From Takakia lepidozioides (lineage: Eukaryota; Streptophyta; Takakiopsida; Takakiales; Takakiaceae): 64,000 bases of DNA. The notes below the pieces were generated by a model that worked only from the letters and a program-made list of their open reading frames with translations, did no database searches and was not told the DNA's origin. The stretch is taken from NCBI GenBank assembly GCA_030704615.1, contig CM060731.1, positions 16,676,001-16,740,000 of the forward strand. The letters run 5' to 3'. Below, piece by piece: positions 53,501 to 64,000 of the stretch. Position numbers and translations under genes: made by a program. Position 1 is the first letter of the stretch. Each line of letters starts with the position of its first letter.

Positions 53501-55809
53501 GTTGCTCTGCCTCTGTGTGCTCTCTTTCCATTTGAGCTGAGTTTGGTGATTCCTGCATAAAAGTACAAAGCAAGCAAACTTTACCTCTGACACAAGCCGC
53601 AACTGAGAACAAGAAAACATAGACAGCAAGACAAACAATTTCAATCTTGCTCAATGTACACAGACTGGATCTCAATTATTCCATACCTCTACTACCCCTA
53701 TAGTTACTTTTTCAAGAGTTGACTGTTGCAATGGTGATAGTAATGTAAAAATGACGGTAATAGGCATATTCCAGTAGAAATGAGTATGTTAGTATAACAT
53801 AGGATTCAGGTAAAGAGGGTGGACTAAACCCAAACCCTCATTTTAGACCTGGCAGGTCCCAAACGCTCCTCACAATCAACTCTGACAGAATATGGAAACC
53901 TGTACACGAAACTAAACGATGACAGATAATTTGGTCTTCAGTTTACAGGGGCAAGCCAGAAAGAGCTGCTCCCTGTTTCCTGTTTCAGGTTCTCCTTTTT
54001 CCTTCCTCCTTGGACACCTAAATGAAATCAAGCAGAACATAGGAATATAGTTGTAAATCCACTTACAGGAACACTTCGTGCATCCCTGTGGTCACCATTT
54101 GCAAGGTAGCCATTTTCTGGAGGTCGCTGAGATCCAAAAACCAAGCCTCCCAGATCTAAACTTGTCAGCACTGACCGTGAGGGTTTCTAATACTTTGGCA
54201 AAAATAGCCGCATTTCTTGTTCTGACAACCAATTCTAACAGTGAGAATAGGTTCTACACGTTAGCTGCACATATGTATGCTGTCAAGCACCATGCATTCA
54301 GCAAGCCAAATGTCTGTCCACAGGACTTCCACTCAAAAAAGCTACGAGAGTATAACCTGGAAAACAGTGCTTTTGAATCGGTTGGAAAGTCCTTTGGTGG
54401 GGGAGAGGACAAGGGTCTGTTGACGCAGCACTTGATTTTCTGATTCCATGTTCGAGAGCTTTTCTTCCAATCTGTGCATTTAACCAACCACAAGGACATG
54501 CAAATATAATACCAGTGATAACATTGTAGCACATTACGGATGCATATGGATCCTGCATAGTGGAAAATGCAGAAGAGAGAAAATTTCATCCAAATGTAGC
54601 TGAATCTTTGTCATGAAAGACCTGAATTGCACAAACTATGAGAATGGCCATTGATCACATTATATAAGGTATCGATGAGGAAACAGACTGAAGATAGCAT
54701 AAGAAAGTGACTGCTGACAGCAACACTGCAAACCTTTGGAGAGCCTCCTGTGTTTGATCAACCTTAGCTTCTGCTTCCTCTGCCCTCCGCAATCTCTCTT
54801 CTCTCTTTTTGGCTTGCACAAATTTATCCTCAACTTCAGCTGCCCTTTTCTCAAGAGAATCCACCAGAGTCTGTCACACAACCCAAGCAACCAGTCCACG
54901 TTTTCAGTTGATAAATGAACTATCTATGACCAGGAAGGGGAGAAAAGAGTACATTCAGCAATGCATTTCTACCATGTTTCACAGAGGTCTGGACAAATAT
55001 GCTACTGAAAATCAGGTCTATCAATTGAACCTGCTGAGTTAAACCCTGGGTGGGGTCACTAGAAGCTAATTGCAAGGAAATTCCTACAACTTCAGTGTCT
55101 GTGCCCCACTCTCTTCTTTTATCTGCTCTGACCAAACTGGACACAAGGGTGACATCTAATGAGTACCATCACTTGCTGTCTCGACCACTTCCAATCTCTT
55201 TGTAATCCCCAAGGACAGACAGAAAGAGTACCTTGAGCCTTTCATTTTCACTTTTAACCTTCTCCAGCTTAGCATCCACAACTTCCACAGCAGAAACTTC
55301 CTTGGCAGCCATAGCAGCTTGCCCAAGAGCAACCTTGTTGGTCGCACGCTCTTTGGTAAGCTGCGTGTTTGCAGCCTCAGCCTGCATCTGCATCTCCTGC
55401 AAAGCTGCCTGCAGCTTTGCAACTTCTTGTGCCTTGGATTCTTCCAAGTCTGTCTGCAAAGGTCATCCATTTTAGTATGAGAGCCATGAGAACCAACATG
55501 TGAAAACATATCATTGCATAAAAAGATGAAAGAGGTCTTAAACAACCACAGTACAAGCTGAAACGTTCTCGAAAATTGACAGGACCACGGTCAGCACAAC
55601 ATAGAGAAAACATAATGCCTGTGCAGCAGACAGAGAAGGAGAGTTAGACTTGAGATTGCCGCCGATCCAGCAGCACCATAACCATCTCACTGCCCGTTGC
55701 GAAGACTCACCCGCATGCGCTTCTCAAGCTGCAGGCGCCATGTGAGCTCCTCACATCGCTTTTCCAACTTTGTCTTTGCTTCTTGCAATGCTCCTGTTTC
55801 CTTTGCAGC
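47535..55809 (-). other. Myosin coiled coil and globular (DIL) tail
   Basis: Exons 16-19 encode a heptad-rich coiled coil ([60 protein letters not shown]), then [19 protein letters not shown] linker, [20 protein letters not shown], precedes the globular cargo-binding tail: [60 protein letters not shown]. The DIL domain follows, with [55 protein letters not shown] and [19 protein letters not shown]. The end [20 protein letters not shown] is the conserved class XI C-terminus. Confidence 0.9.
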
Positions 55810-58800
55810 CTATTACAAGTAAAAATCAATCAGGGAATCAATCAACAGCAAGATTTACGAATATGCAACAAAGACCAACAACTCTGACTTGCCAAACATT
55901 AGCATGACCGTGATACTCAAGCGAAAAATGTGCAACCCATAGCCTTGCCACCAAACACCACATGCCCGCTTTGGACAGACAATAGGTGGGAGGGAGCAAA
56001 AGGGCAGAAGAAGACCATTAAGGAGTGAATACTATGTGGATTCCAAGCACTAGTACTAGCAGGTATGTTAAATGAGCTTGATTAGGAACTGCATGATTTT
56101 GTCAAACAGCCCTTTTCCATTGCATGAAGTGGATGCCAGCAAAGCACCAAAGACGAGAAGCATTCTTATCAAGGAGCTGAGGAATGAAATGTCCTGTATC
56201 TCACCATTTTAAGCTTTTTAAGCTCTCTCCTTGCAATCCGACCTCGCCAAGCACACTGGATAGTGATGGCGGCCCTCCGCAACTTGGTATAATGCAATTG
56301 GTCCTTGTGCCCACGCCAACGCGTCTACATGAACATGGATGTGAGGATTAAGAAATTTGGTATGGTTCTTTGCAATAGAGAAGCCCTGCTAATAAGCCAT
56401 TTACTCTGCCAGTTTCAGAAACATACAAGAGTTGCAGGACAACCAATTTCTAACAGATTGTCATATAGAGTGATTGCAGTGCAGCAACTGATAGTTTTAC
56501 AGCTGCAGTCAAGCTGGCAAAACCCCCACATAAAAAAATAATCACAACATGCATCTCCAATTCTAAGAATGCTTGTAAGAATAAATAGACAGAATAGAGA
56601 GTGAAGAGCCTGTTAAAGCTGAACTGACTGTACATGGTCCAGCATGTACCCACACACTCTCACAGACCTGGATGATGGTTGCAGCTTTGGTCTGCCTCAT
56701 AAAACGGAAATCCTTGCGGGCAGCCATCCCCCTAACTCCAGCCTGTATGGCAATGGTAGCTCGCCGCGTCCGTGTGAACTTCGACCGAGAGCTCCACCTT
56801 CGCAAATATTTTTGAATGCGAATTGCTGCTGCCTCCTGTCGCATCCTCTCATACAACTTGCGGGAAAGCCTTCCTGTGTGCACGGAAAGACTTGGATTTC
56901 AAATCCATCTATTTATAGGGAGCTACCCCAGAACCAACTTTTAAAGCCAAAACCTATCTCACAATCTTCGGAAGCAACCAGAAGAAGTGCGAGAAGCCAG
57001 GGGAGAGCAGTTCAGCAAACAAAACCCCTGCATAAGAGTGAGAATAACAGGAACCAGATGCGAAAAGCCCTTTATCACAGCCTTGGCATGCCAAGAAGCT
57101 CCCAGGCCGCTGGAGTAGCAATAAAGAAATAACTAAGGACACAGGAAGCACAGCACACCCAGCTACCATAGAATCTTGGGGAACTTGCACCGCAATCCTG
57201 AAACAGTGCCTGTGGGGCATCAGGCCAAAATTGAAAGTAGGCTGCCTTTAGCCAACAAGCAAGGACAAGGGAACCTATGTTACAACTAAAACCCAACTCA
57301 CATTATTTGTCCCTTCCTCCAAATCAAGGGGGAAGGAAAAAAACAGTTTCCCCTGAATAACAATACTACAAGGAAACGAAAACAAAATTAACACGAAATC
57401 AAGAAACATACCTCGCCAATGAGCCTGTATAGTGATAGCAGCCTTGCGCATGGCAGCAAAATGCCGGCGTGCTAGGAAAGTGCGGACTTGGCGTTGGATC
57501 TTCTTGGCTGCATTGCTCAACACCTCAGCCCTTTGACTATCAAGCTCTGCCATTTGGCCTGCTCTTAGAAACACCTTTGTCTTGCCCACCTGTCCAAGAA
57601 ATAGGTCCTGGCTTAGCAATTGATGCATATTCTCCTGTGCACCAAATGTTAAATTATACGTCCAAATCAGTAAACACGGCACTTTTACACTACTCCATAA
57701 TACATGTTTACAGAATGAGCACAACCCTTCAAATTTACCATTTCTCCACATAATATACCTGATAATTTGAAAGATTCATTTTCTTCAAAAGCTTTTCCGT
57801 AGCAGCCTTCTCCTCATTACTGGCCAGACACCAAATCAAAATGCCAATAAATCTTAGAAGAAAGCTTGCTCCATGAATGAAGGACAACTGTGAGACAATG
57901 AGGAACACACATAGGGGACTACCAAATTGGAATGATTTCATCCTCAATCCAGTACTAAATGCCCTAGAAAAACTAGATGATATCGTAACTTTCTTAGAAA
58001 GCGCTTAGAATTTATTAACTCACTTGCCCTCAAGAACCTCTGGAGCCAAAAGGCCAAAACGATCCAGAAACTCATAAAACGTACGCCTTGTTGGGTACCC
58101 TGCACAGCTAATTCTCACCGCCTCCAACACCCCCTGCATCCATTTGTCACCCGGATGTAGCAACTCAGACGCATTCACGAGTCAATTCAGGTTTTTCACT
58201 AAAATGCAAAAGTGCACTGAACGCGTGGCATGGGGAAATTCTTACCCTCTCACAGATATACAATGCAGGGAGGAACTACCACTTCCATTCCACCGCAAGA
58301 CATGCAAAAATGTATTGAAAGCACTAAACCGTAAAACCAAACTATTAATTGGGCACATATGGATGGCATACGTACTCCACAGCGAAGCTGCTGCAAAACA
58401 TTCAAATTTTCGAAACGACCCGGTTTGTTCAACATATTGGGCTTCACACATCGTATGTAGTGAGGCTCTGTTGTGCTCAGGGTCTCCATCAGTGCTTGTA
58501 GTTGTTGCTGCACAACATCCCATAACAGAACATACAGACAGGTATCAGAAATATCTGGTCAATCAGAGGCAATGATGATATGAAGCTTTCACCTCAATTT
58601 GAAGCCGTGAAGCTAAAACACAACATTGAAGTACTTCATAAAACAGAAAAAGAAAAACAGAACTCAACTTGTCATATGATTAAACCAAAGGGACCATACT
58701 TGCCATCATCAACAAATTCAGCATCGTCTTCAAGAGGAAAGATTACATTCTCCATTCGGTCTCATTATGTACAAGCAGAGACATAGGAAAGCTTTGCCTT

Positions 58801-61800
58801 GGTTTGGTTTCACAAACCTTAAAACGGGTACCGATGGAGGAAAACTTGTATGAAGACTTGGAATTATCATCAACAGATGGAGGAAAAAGCTTAGCAACAA
58901 AAGGACACTTTGATGATCCCAACAGCGCCTGATGCTCAGCAACTACGTAGTCCTTGTTCTTTTCCAGGAACAAGTCAGTCTGGTATGTGACCTGCAAAAC
59001 CCAAATAAAGTAAGGTAATTAGTTAGGGAGAGAAGAGACCATTAAGATCATGGACCAACAATGAGTTTCCTCCACTTTCCTGGTGGGTGTGGTAGCAATT
59101 GTCCATGACGTTAACACCATCCCTCCGTATGGACCCACATGATATGGATTCACATCTAATGAGTAATCATTGGAAATAAAAACCCCCCATCTATATTTCT
59201 GGGCACCTTTACTTATGCAGGCACTTTTATTCCAGACCTACTGTCTGAAGGGTGGCCTGGTTAAAGTTATTTGGATAACAAAAATAAAGAAGAATGTCAG
59301 AAACACGCAAAAACCTCAACATACGTTGCAGCAAGTTGAAACACAAGGAGCAAGACCATGATATTCTACATTACTGGATTACAAAATGTTAGAAAGGCCC
59401 CAAGCAACATCTCGTACATGACTTTGAGGACAAGATAACATGAAGGTACTAGTGGATGCTACGTACATCACCAGCATAATGACTGATGGTGAAGTCAGTG
59501 CGAGCAAGCTTTGGTGTGCTGAAGCGCTTGTTGTTTCTGTAGCTTTGAAACAATTTGGTTGCAAATGTCTCATGGGTTGACTTCGGGAACATACTGTAAA
59601 CAAAAACCATCAGTATCTGTGTGTTGATTGGCTGCTGCTCAATTGGCCTATTTCCCTTCATTTCTTCAACATCTTGCATATAAGATTTCCCCGCAATCAG
59701 AAATAAGGGAGCTTTCGTATTTTCTGATAAATAAGAGAAGGATTCTACCTCAAACTGGAAAAGCACAAGTAGGCCCCACAAGTTTCCCACACGCTACCAG
59801 CAGCACATTGGGTACTTGAGCACTTCCAAATTTTAGACCTGACAAGCTAACCTAATCGGCCATACAAGTTCAGCCATGTTATGGTGGTACATACTGACAT
59901 ATCAAGCTTCCAATAAGGTGAATCATGCACTCAATGTTGTAAAATCTGATCAGTTTCCCATGTATGTTGTCTAGCAAAAAGCAATGGGCGTTATGGAAAG
60001 TGCCTACCAGGCTTCGTCGAGGAGAGCAATGATCCCTGATGGTTTCTGCATACCAAGGAGCATAGTACACAGCTAAGCAGAATGCCACAGATGTTCACAA
60101 GCATCTAGACATGCATTCCACTGAAATATTCTTACCAATAGTTGTTACGCAGGTGAGTACGCTCAATGCAACAGTTTGAATCAATGTGTGTCCAAAAGAA
60201 CTTTCTGCCCCAATGGAAGGTCCTGCTTAAACATGGTGTCTAAGATGCTGTGCAGCACAGATCAAAACTGAACCAACCAGCAAGGTGGCTATAAAACACT
60301 GTCACATAAAGATCAGTAAGGAGGATTTCATGCACCACTGGGTAGTGCAAAGAGATCATAAAAAGCGTGGTAACTCACCTTCTCAATAAGGTCTAACACA
60401 TCTTGATTATCAACAAAATCAATGTAGCTCCAATTAATTGCTTCCTTGGTATATTCATCTTGCTCCATCTTGAAGACATGCTGTGTGCGCACATCCAGTC
60501 TAAATAAGAACCACATTTGTCTTTTCCTCGAGCACAGCAATCGTAGCCTGTCACTTAGTCATTTAGAGAATCATGCATGAAGGAGGTAAGGTGCAACAGA
60601 AGGAAAGTCCACAATTCAAAAACCAACCTTCATTAGAAAGAGCAGAAACCCATACCCTTAAAACCATATGAGAAGCTTTTCTCTCTAACTTCTTGATAGA
60701 GATTGTGGGTGCACAACTAGCTCACCAACCTGATTGAAATGCTGCTGAAGCTTCTCATTTGCAAGATTGATACAGAATTGCTCAAAACTGTAACAACGAA
60801 CAGCATAGCCATTAGACAACACTGCAGTGACGCTCAACAATTTTAGTCTCCTGGAAACGCAATGGAAACTCAAAGGAAGTCCTGAGCTCTCAAGGCTCCA
60901 ATCAAGACTGGTAATAGGGCCCTCACAACAAACAGATTTATCATCATTTCTCTAATGTAATTGCCAAGATGGTTGAGTCGTACCTGTTGCCCTTGAAACT
61001 CTCAAACCCATAGATATCCAGCACTCCAACCAGATATGGGGAATCAGGATCTTGACCAATGGATTTGTTGACCTTATCCACCAACCTGCAAGCCCATGAT
61101 GAACCATGTTAAGGGTTTTGGGTACAATAAGAACAAATACTGCAGTGAAAACAAGGCAATATAGGTTGCAGAAGTACATTTCAGTTTGGATATTAACTAT
61201 GCAAATCCGATATATCCATAGAGGTCCATAAGAAAAGGCTATAGATTAAATCACAGAACTCCTTAATGATCACTCAGTCTCTTTACCAATCAAACAAACG
61301 TGAGTAGACTGTCTTTGCCAGAGCATCACGGTTGATCGTCGCAGCATCTGTGTCCAAAGTCTTTGTGATGTTGCCATCACGTGTAACAATAACACGCGTG
61401 CAGAGCGAGTCCAAAAGGCCCTTTGGATCACACCTAGGCAAAAATCAAAAGTGATCACACTCGTCAAAGAAGTACAGCTAAGAAATGAGAACAAACCATA
61501 ACATTTGCCGTAGCTCTCAGCACCTGACGAGGGATACAGGGAGTTGTTTCCTGATATGTGGAGAAGTGGAAGTGGATTTGCAAGTACAGGTTTTCTGTAA
61601 GCAGGCAAAAATAAACAAACACACACTCTGATAATGTGGAAGCCAAGTTGACAACACCATAATAAACTGAAATTGATGACACCCCAACATGCATATAATA
61701 ATTGCCTGTATTTATCTTTCTGCATACAGAAGGCACCTTCTAAGCGATTATGATTTGGTGAGTGAACCTGAACTCACTTGAGCAGCTCTGAGGCAGCTTG

Positions 61801-62449
61801 AAGGTGATATTTCGATGTCTCATCCTTGAGCTTTGATGAGTCTGACTCCACCCCTGGACTGAACTCAATGTTTCCCAAATGCAAGATGGAAGCAACCACC
61901 CGGAAGATGGCTTCCTGATCATCGAATAGGAAAATGGCTTGATGCAGTTAGCTTCAACAGATGTCCAAGAACACAATATACTGGATAGAAAAACTAAGAA
62001 TCTAGCTTCTGGAACCTACTAAAGCATTGAGTACTTCAAATCTACCATAAATTCCCCATTAGAATGTACTCATAAGACGTTGTTTGCCTTAGCCTTGTGG
62101 TCATTGACCCCGCGCCCAGTTTGAGCGGAAACCAAAGGGACAGACCTACCTCTGTCAGGGGATGACATTGGTAGTAAGACTTACCTTTATACATAGAATT
62201 GATTCGGGTTTTCCAGATATCCTCTAGAAAACTCCCCATTAGAGATGAAGTCCCAGCTTAGGATTATGCCCCTCAAGGAAGTGAGTAGATAGAGGATACC
62301 TGCTCTTCCGGGTTGATACCAACAATGTCCATGGCTCTTCGCGTTTTTGCATACTCTCGGCTATTGTTCACGCCATTCAACTCAAAACAACTGCTTTGGT
62401 TCAAATAATGAAAACTCTTTGCCTCCCCCAATTTGTACTTCTCACAGTC
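47535..62449 (-). CDS. Class XI myosin heavy chain (3' 1271 codons, 32 exons)
   Basis: An actin-based motor that drives organelle movement and cytoplasmic streaming. Exons in transcript order: 62449-62300, 61914-61778, 61433-61287, 61085-60984, 60787-60730, 60480-60379, 60045-60008, 59593-59467, 58991-58818, 58507-58376, 58133-58024, 57819-57759, 57589-57412, 56873-56668, 56324-56205, 55809-55711, 55453-55232, 54870-54734, 54471-54357, 54126-54067, 53552-53469, 53231-53061, 52929-52774, 52515-52309, 52004-51858, 51471-51401, 50935-50836, 50364-50308, 50135-50079, 49842-49762, 47986-47904, 47661-47535. All junctions are GT-AG, phases agree, and the total of 3816 bases is divisible by three with no internal stop. 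The stop is TAG at 47537-47535. Class XI proteins have about 1500 residues, so roughly 250 N-terminal residues (SH3-like domain, P-loop, switch I) lie beyond 64000. No exon was found in 62450-64000. Model built by eye, unverified by transcripts. Confidence 0.93.
48150..49726 (+). mobile_element. 5'-truncated LINE in a myosin intron, with target-site duplication
   Basis: The element lies between myosin exons 49842-49762 and 47986-47904, on the opposite strand. It is flanked by TCTATTCATCTAAGTAG (48133-48149) and TCTATTCATCTAAATAG (49727-49743), a 17-bp target-site duplication with one mismatch. A single frame runs from 48150 to 49590 with one stop only, TAG at 48619. It starts within RT ([48 protein letters not shown] with the catalytic [13 protein letters not shown]). 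It continues through the thumb ([15 protein letters not shown]) to a CX2C...HX4C knuckle ([19 protein letters not shown]). About 136 bp of 3' UTR follow; there is no poly(A). Confidence 0.9.
56205..57520 (-). other. Myosin neck: six IQ motifs
   Basis: Across exons 13-15 six calmodulin-type IQ motifs follow each other: [70 protein letters not shown] and [14 protein letters not shown]. Six is the usual number in class XI. Several lack the canonical Gly or second basic residue (the third has KYLRRWSSR), so light-chain affinity may differ between sites. Confidence 0.88.
57412..62449 (-). other. Myosin motor domain, C-terminal half (exons 1-13 of the window)
   Basis: Starts at DCEKYKLG and continues with [12 protein letters not shown] and [13 protein letters not shown]. 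The relay region is [20 protein letters not shown], then [13 protein letters not shown] and IALLDEACMFPKSTH. Further motifs are [11 protein letters not shown], the actin-contact helix [21 protein letters not shown], and the SH1/SH2-converter region [20 protein letters not shown] with [12 protein letters not shown]. The lever begins at [17 protein letters not shown]. Each matches class XI myosins in order and spacing. The nucleotide-binding loops (GESGAGKT, switch I) are outside the window. Confidence 0.92.
62064..62228 (-). mobile_element. Short 3' LINE copy in another myosin intron
   Basis: The minus strand repeats the last ~165 bases of the 48150-49726 element: TCTAGAGGATATCTGGAAAA, GTCAGGGG-side words (CCCTGACAGAGGTAGG) and GGCAAACAACGTCTTATGAGTACA. 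It is flanked by copies of a 15-bp duplication, AAATTCCCCATTAGA (62049-62063) and AAACTCCCCATTAGA (62229-62243), with one mismatch. It lies between exons 62449-62300 and 61914-61778 in the same orientation as myosin. Only the extreme C-terminal codons and the 3' UTR are present, as in a severely 5'-truncated insertion. Confidence 0.9.
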
Positions 62450-62499
62450 CTGATGGAAATAAAGCACATGCAGAAAAACCATGAACATTCATAAACTAG

Positions 62500-62790
62500 T
62501 CAACCACTTTCAAATACAGTAAAATCACACATAATAGAAACCAGGGCATCAACACTTGCTACACGCCTAGATGACCTACACCGTAAGATGGTCGCTGCAC
62601 AACTTTTCCTCTGTTTGAGACGACTCAGACAGTCAGTTATCAAGTAAGCCCCACAACTCGACCAACACTGCAGTAGCAACCAAAATCTACTTCCCTCCAT
62701 CCCTCTGCCCCAAACCGGATGCAGGGGGTCTATGGCCACAAGTATGGCTGCAGCTGTATAATCAGACGATCATCTCTCTCTTCATGTGAA
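62500..62790 (+). mobile_element. Diverged LINE 3'-end remnant
   Basis: CCCCAAACCGGATGCAGGGGGTCTATGGCCACAAGTATGGCTGCAG resembles the 3' UTR of the intronic LINE (CTCAAACTGGGCGCGGGGTCAATGGCCACAAGGCTACGGC) in order and spacing. The upstream text has no clear coding continuity. The call rests on this one stretch of similarity, so boundaries are approximate. It lies upstream of the first visible myosin exon, probably within an intron. Confidence 0.35.
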
Positions 62791-64000
62791 GGCTAAGTGT
62801 CGGGCACACTGCTCACTGAGCTTTGCCTTCAAGAGAATGTCAACAGGGCTGCGGCCAGAAAGGCTTGAGCAAAACCTTGCCTACATTTTGTTGGTCGAGC
62901 TCCCTATGCAGTTATAGGAAGCCATGGCTCATTTGCTGACACGAACAGGAAGTTACACTCAGCCCTTACATGTGCTTTGCAATTACTTGTTGCATGAACG
63001 GATATGCGCAACGTCGCAGACTGGTATGAAACTTTCAAGGTTCTGTGCAATGTCACACCTTTACTATTACTCTCTTGCAATCTTTCATAGATCTACATGT
63101 TGGACAGCGATAGCAAACGTGAAGACCTGCTACTCACCTCGTGCATCCTCACTAACACGCATTCTGTTGGATGTGGTGGTTTTTGGGACTGGCGCAGCTG
63201 AGGGTCCTTCACCTTTAATGGGTCTCTGAGCTATATGTGTAAGTTTTGCTACAGAGTACATCGGATATATGGTGGAAATCGCCTATCGCATGAGGCAACC
63301 ACTGCCTAGGACGAATGGTACAACGCTTGACGACAGCCTCATGTTTCTGTGAGGGAAATATTTTACAGGAGTAATCTACCCTTGGGATCTGATACCCGAG
63401 GGTTATGGAGACCCGTCTTGACTTGGATCACTCTCAGTTTACAGCCCAGCTTTCATTTTGAATACTGTGTTTATTTTGTATTAAGACATGGCAGTACACC
63501 CCATTCAGGCTATGGTGGAAGACTTGGATTTGTCTCAGTTTTGAGACATGATTTTCAGTGGAGTATTTGTGTTGATGCTACTTTGATGAAACCGAATTAT
63601 CCTCATAGAGAAGTACTATGCTCAGACATTTACTGTGGGAGAAATCTCTATGGTTTCAAGCAAGCACTGGTTTCCGTAAGTAAAGGCTGAAGCTGACTTT
63701 GGAGGTCGCTGACCAACAGTCCACATGCTAAAAAGCACGAATTTCAGTTTTCTGGAAATCCCAGTATGACAGTACAGTGAACATGGTCTGTCACTATGAA
63801 GAAAGGGTGGTTTTTGAAGGGTTTCTACCAATCCCCACCACCAATCACCCAGAAGTGTGAAACAAATCAGGAGCAAGACTGGTATAGGAGAAGGGTGATG
63901 GTGCCTTGCAATGCAAGGTGGTTTTGTCCTGGTTTTCTTTTTTAAAACAACCTTTCTGATCTGGTCAAGTCCTGACAGATCCTTCCTTGTCGTGACAAGG
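62791..64000. other. Stretch without a recognised exon
   Basis: I searched for upstream myosin motifs (GESGAGKT, NNNSSRFGK, YHCFYQL) on the minus strand and saw none, so this is probably a long intron of the myosin gene. A plus frame at 63349-63690 has no reliable family match. The next coding exon must lie outside the window. Confidence 0.45.

Noticed and set aside
63349-63690. Plus-strand 113-codon frame with GRNLYGFKQAL, similar to SLYGLKQAP of copia reverse transcriptase
   Set aside because: Only this one short match exists; the preceding copia motifs (TAFLNG, the palm) are absent and no second catalytic motif follows.
1-64000. tRNA and rRNA genes
   Set aside because: No cloverleaf with conserved T-arm GTTCGA context and no rRNA core sequence was recognised by eye. 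A covariance-model scan would be needed to exclude them.

Overview
The window looks like nuclear DNA of a streptophyte, most likely a charophyte green alga of the Chara type. The reasons are a plant class XI myosin with 32 visible GT-AG exons, remnants of pentatricopeptide (PPR) and PDF-motif organellar genes, dense and decayed transposable elements, and a Ty3/gypsy element carrying a cytosine methyltransferase, an arrangement I recall being reported from charophytes. The organism is an inference; no diagnostic marker gene is present.

Layout. 1-1571 is flank with one degraded reading frame. 1572-12577 is a Ty3/gypsy element: LTR-like repeats at both ends, then gag, protease, a DNMT3-like C5 cytosine methyltransferase, reverse transcriptase/RNase H, and integrase ending in a PHD finger. 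It is broken by several stops and frameshifts, and its LTR ends are irregular. 12578-15150 is AT-rich and essentially gene-free. About 15150-20134 is a decayed non-LTR element (LINE) with a duplicated Pro-rich ORF, RT, a chromodomain and a 22-A tail. 20340-27610 holds PPR and PDF-motif relics, the latter in two inverted copies around a LINE fragment. 29080-36652 holds two minus-strand relics of FCP1/NIF-type HAD phosphatases, a tandem duplication and another LINE fragment. 36807-39345 has a hairpin, a tandem duplication and a coiled-coil relic. 39540-44550 is a block bordered at both ends by arrays of small palindromes (GCGACCGCC/GGCGGTCGC) and carrying a broken kinase-like gene, a 542-bp fold-back and 120-bp tandem repeats. 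On the right it abuts a truncated gypsy integrase (44545-46250, minus).

47535-62449 (minus) is the one apparently intact host gene: residues from mid-motor to the stop codon of a class XI myosin, 1271 residues in the window. The first part of the motor (SH3-like domain, P-loop, switch I) lies beyond position 64000. Two of its introns carry 5'-truncated copies of one LINE family, each with a clear target-site duplication. The rest of the window is mostly transposon debris with no evident shared pathway. The methyltransferase and PHD finger of the gypsy element and the chromodomain of the LINE are all chromatin-related modules carried by retroelements.
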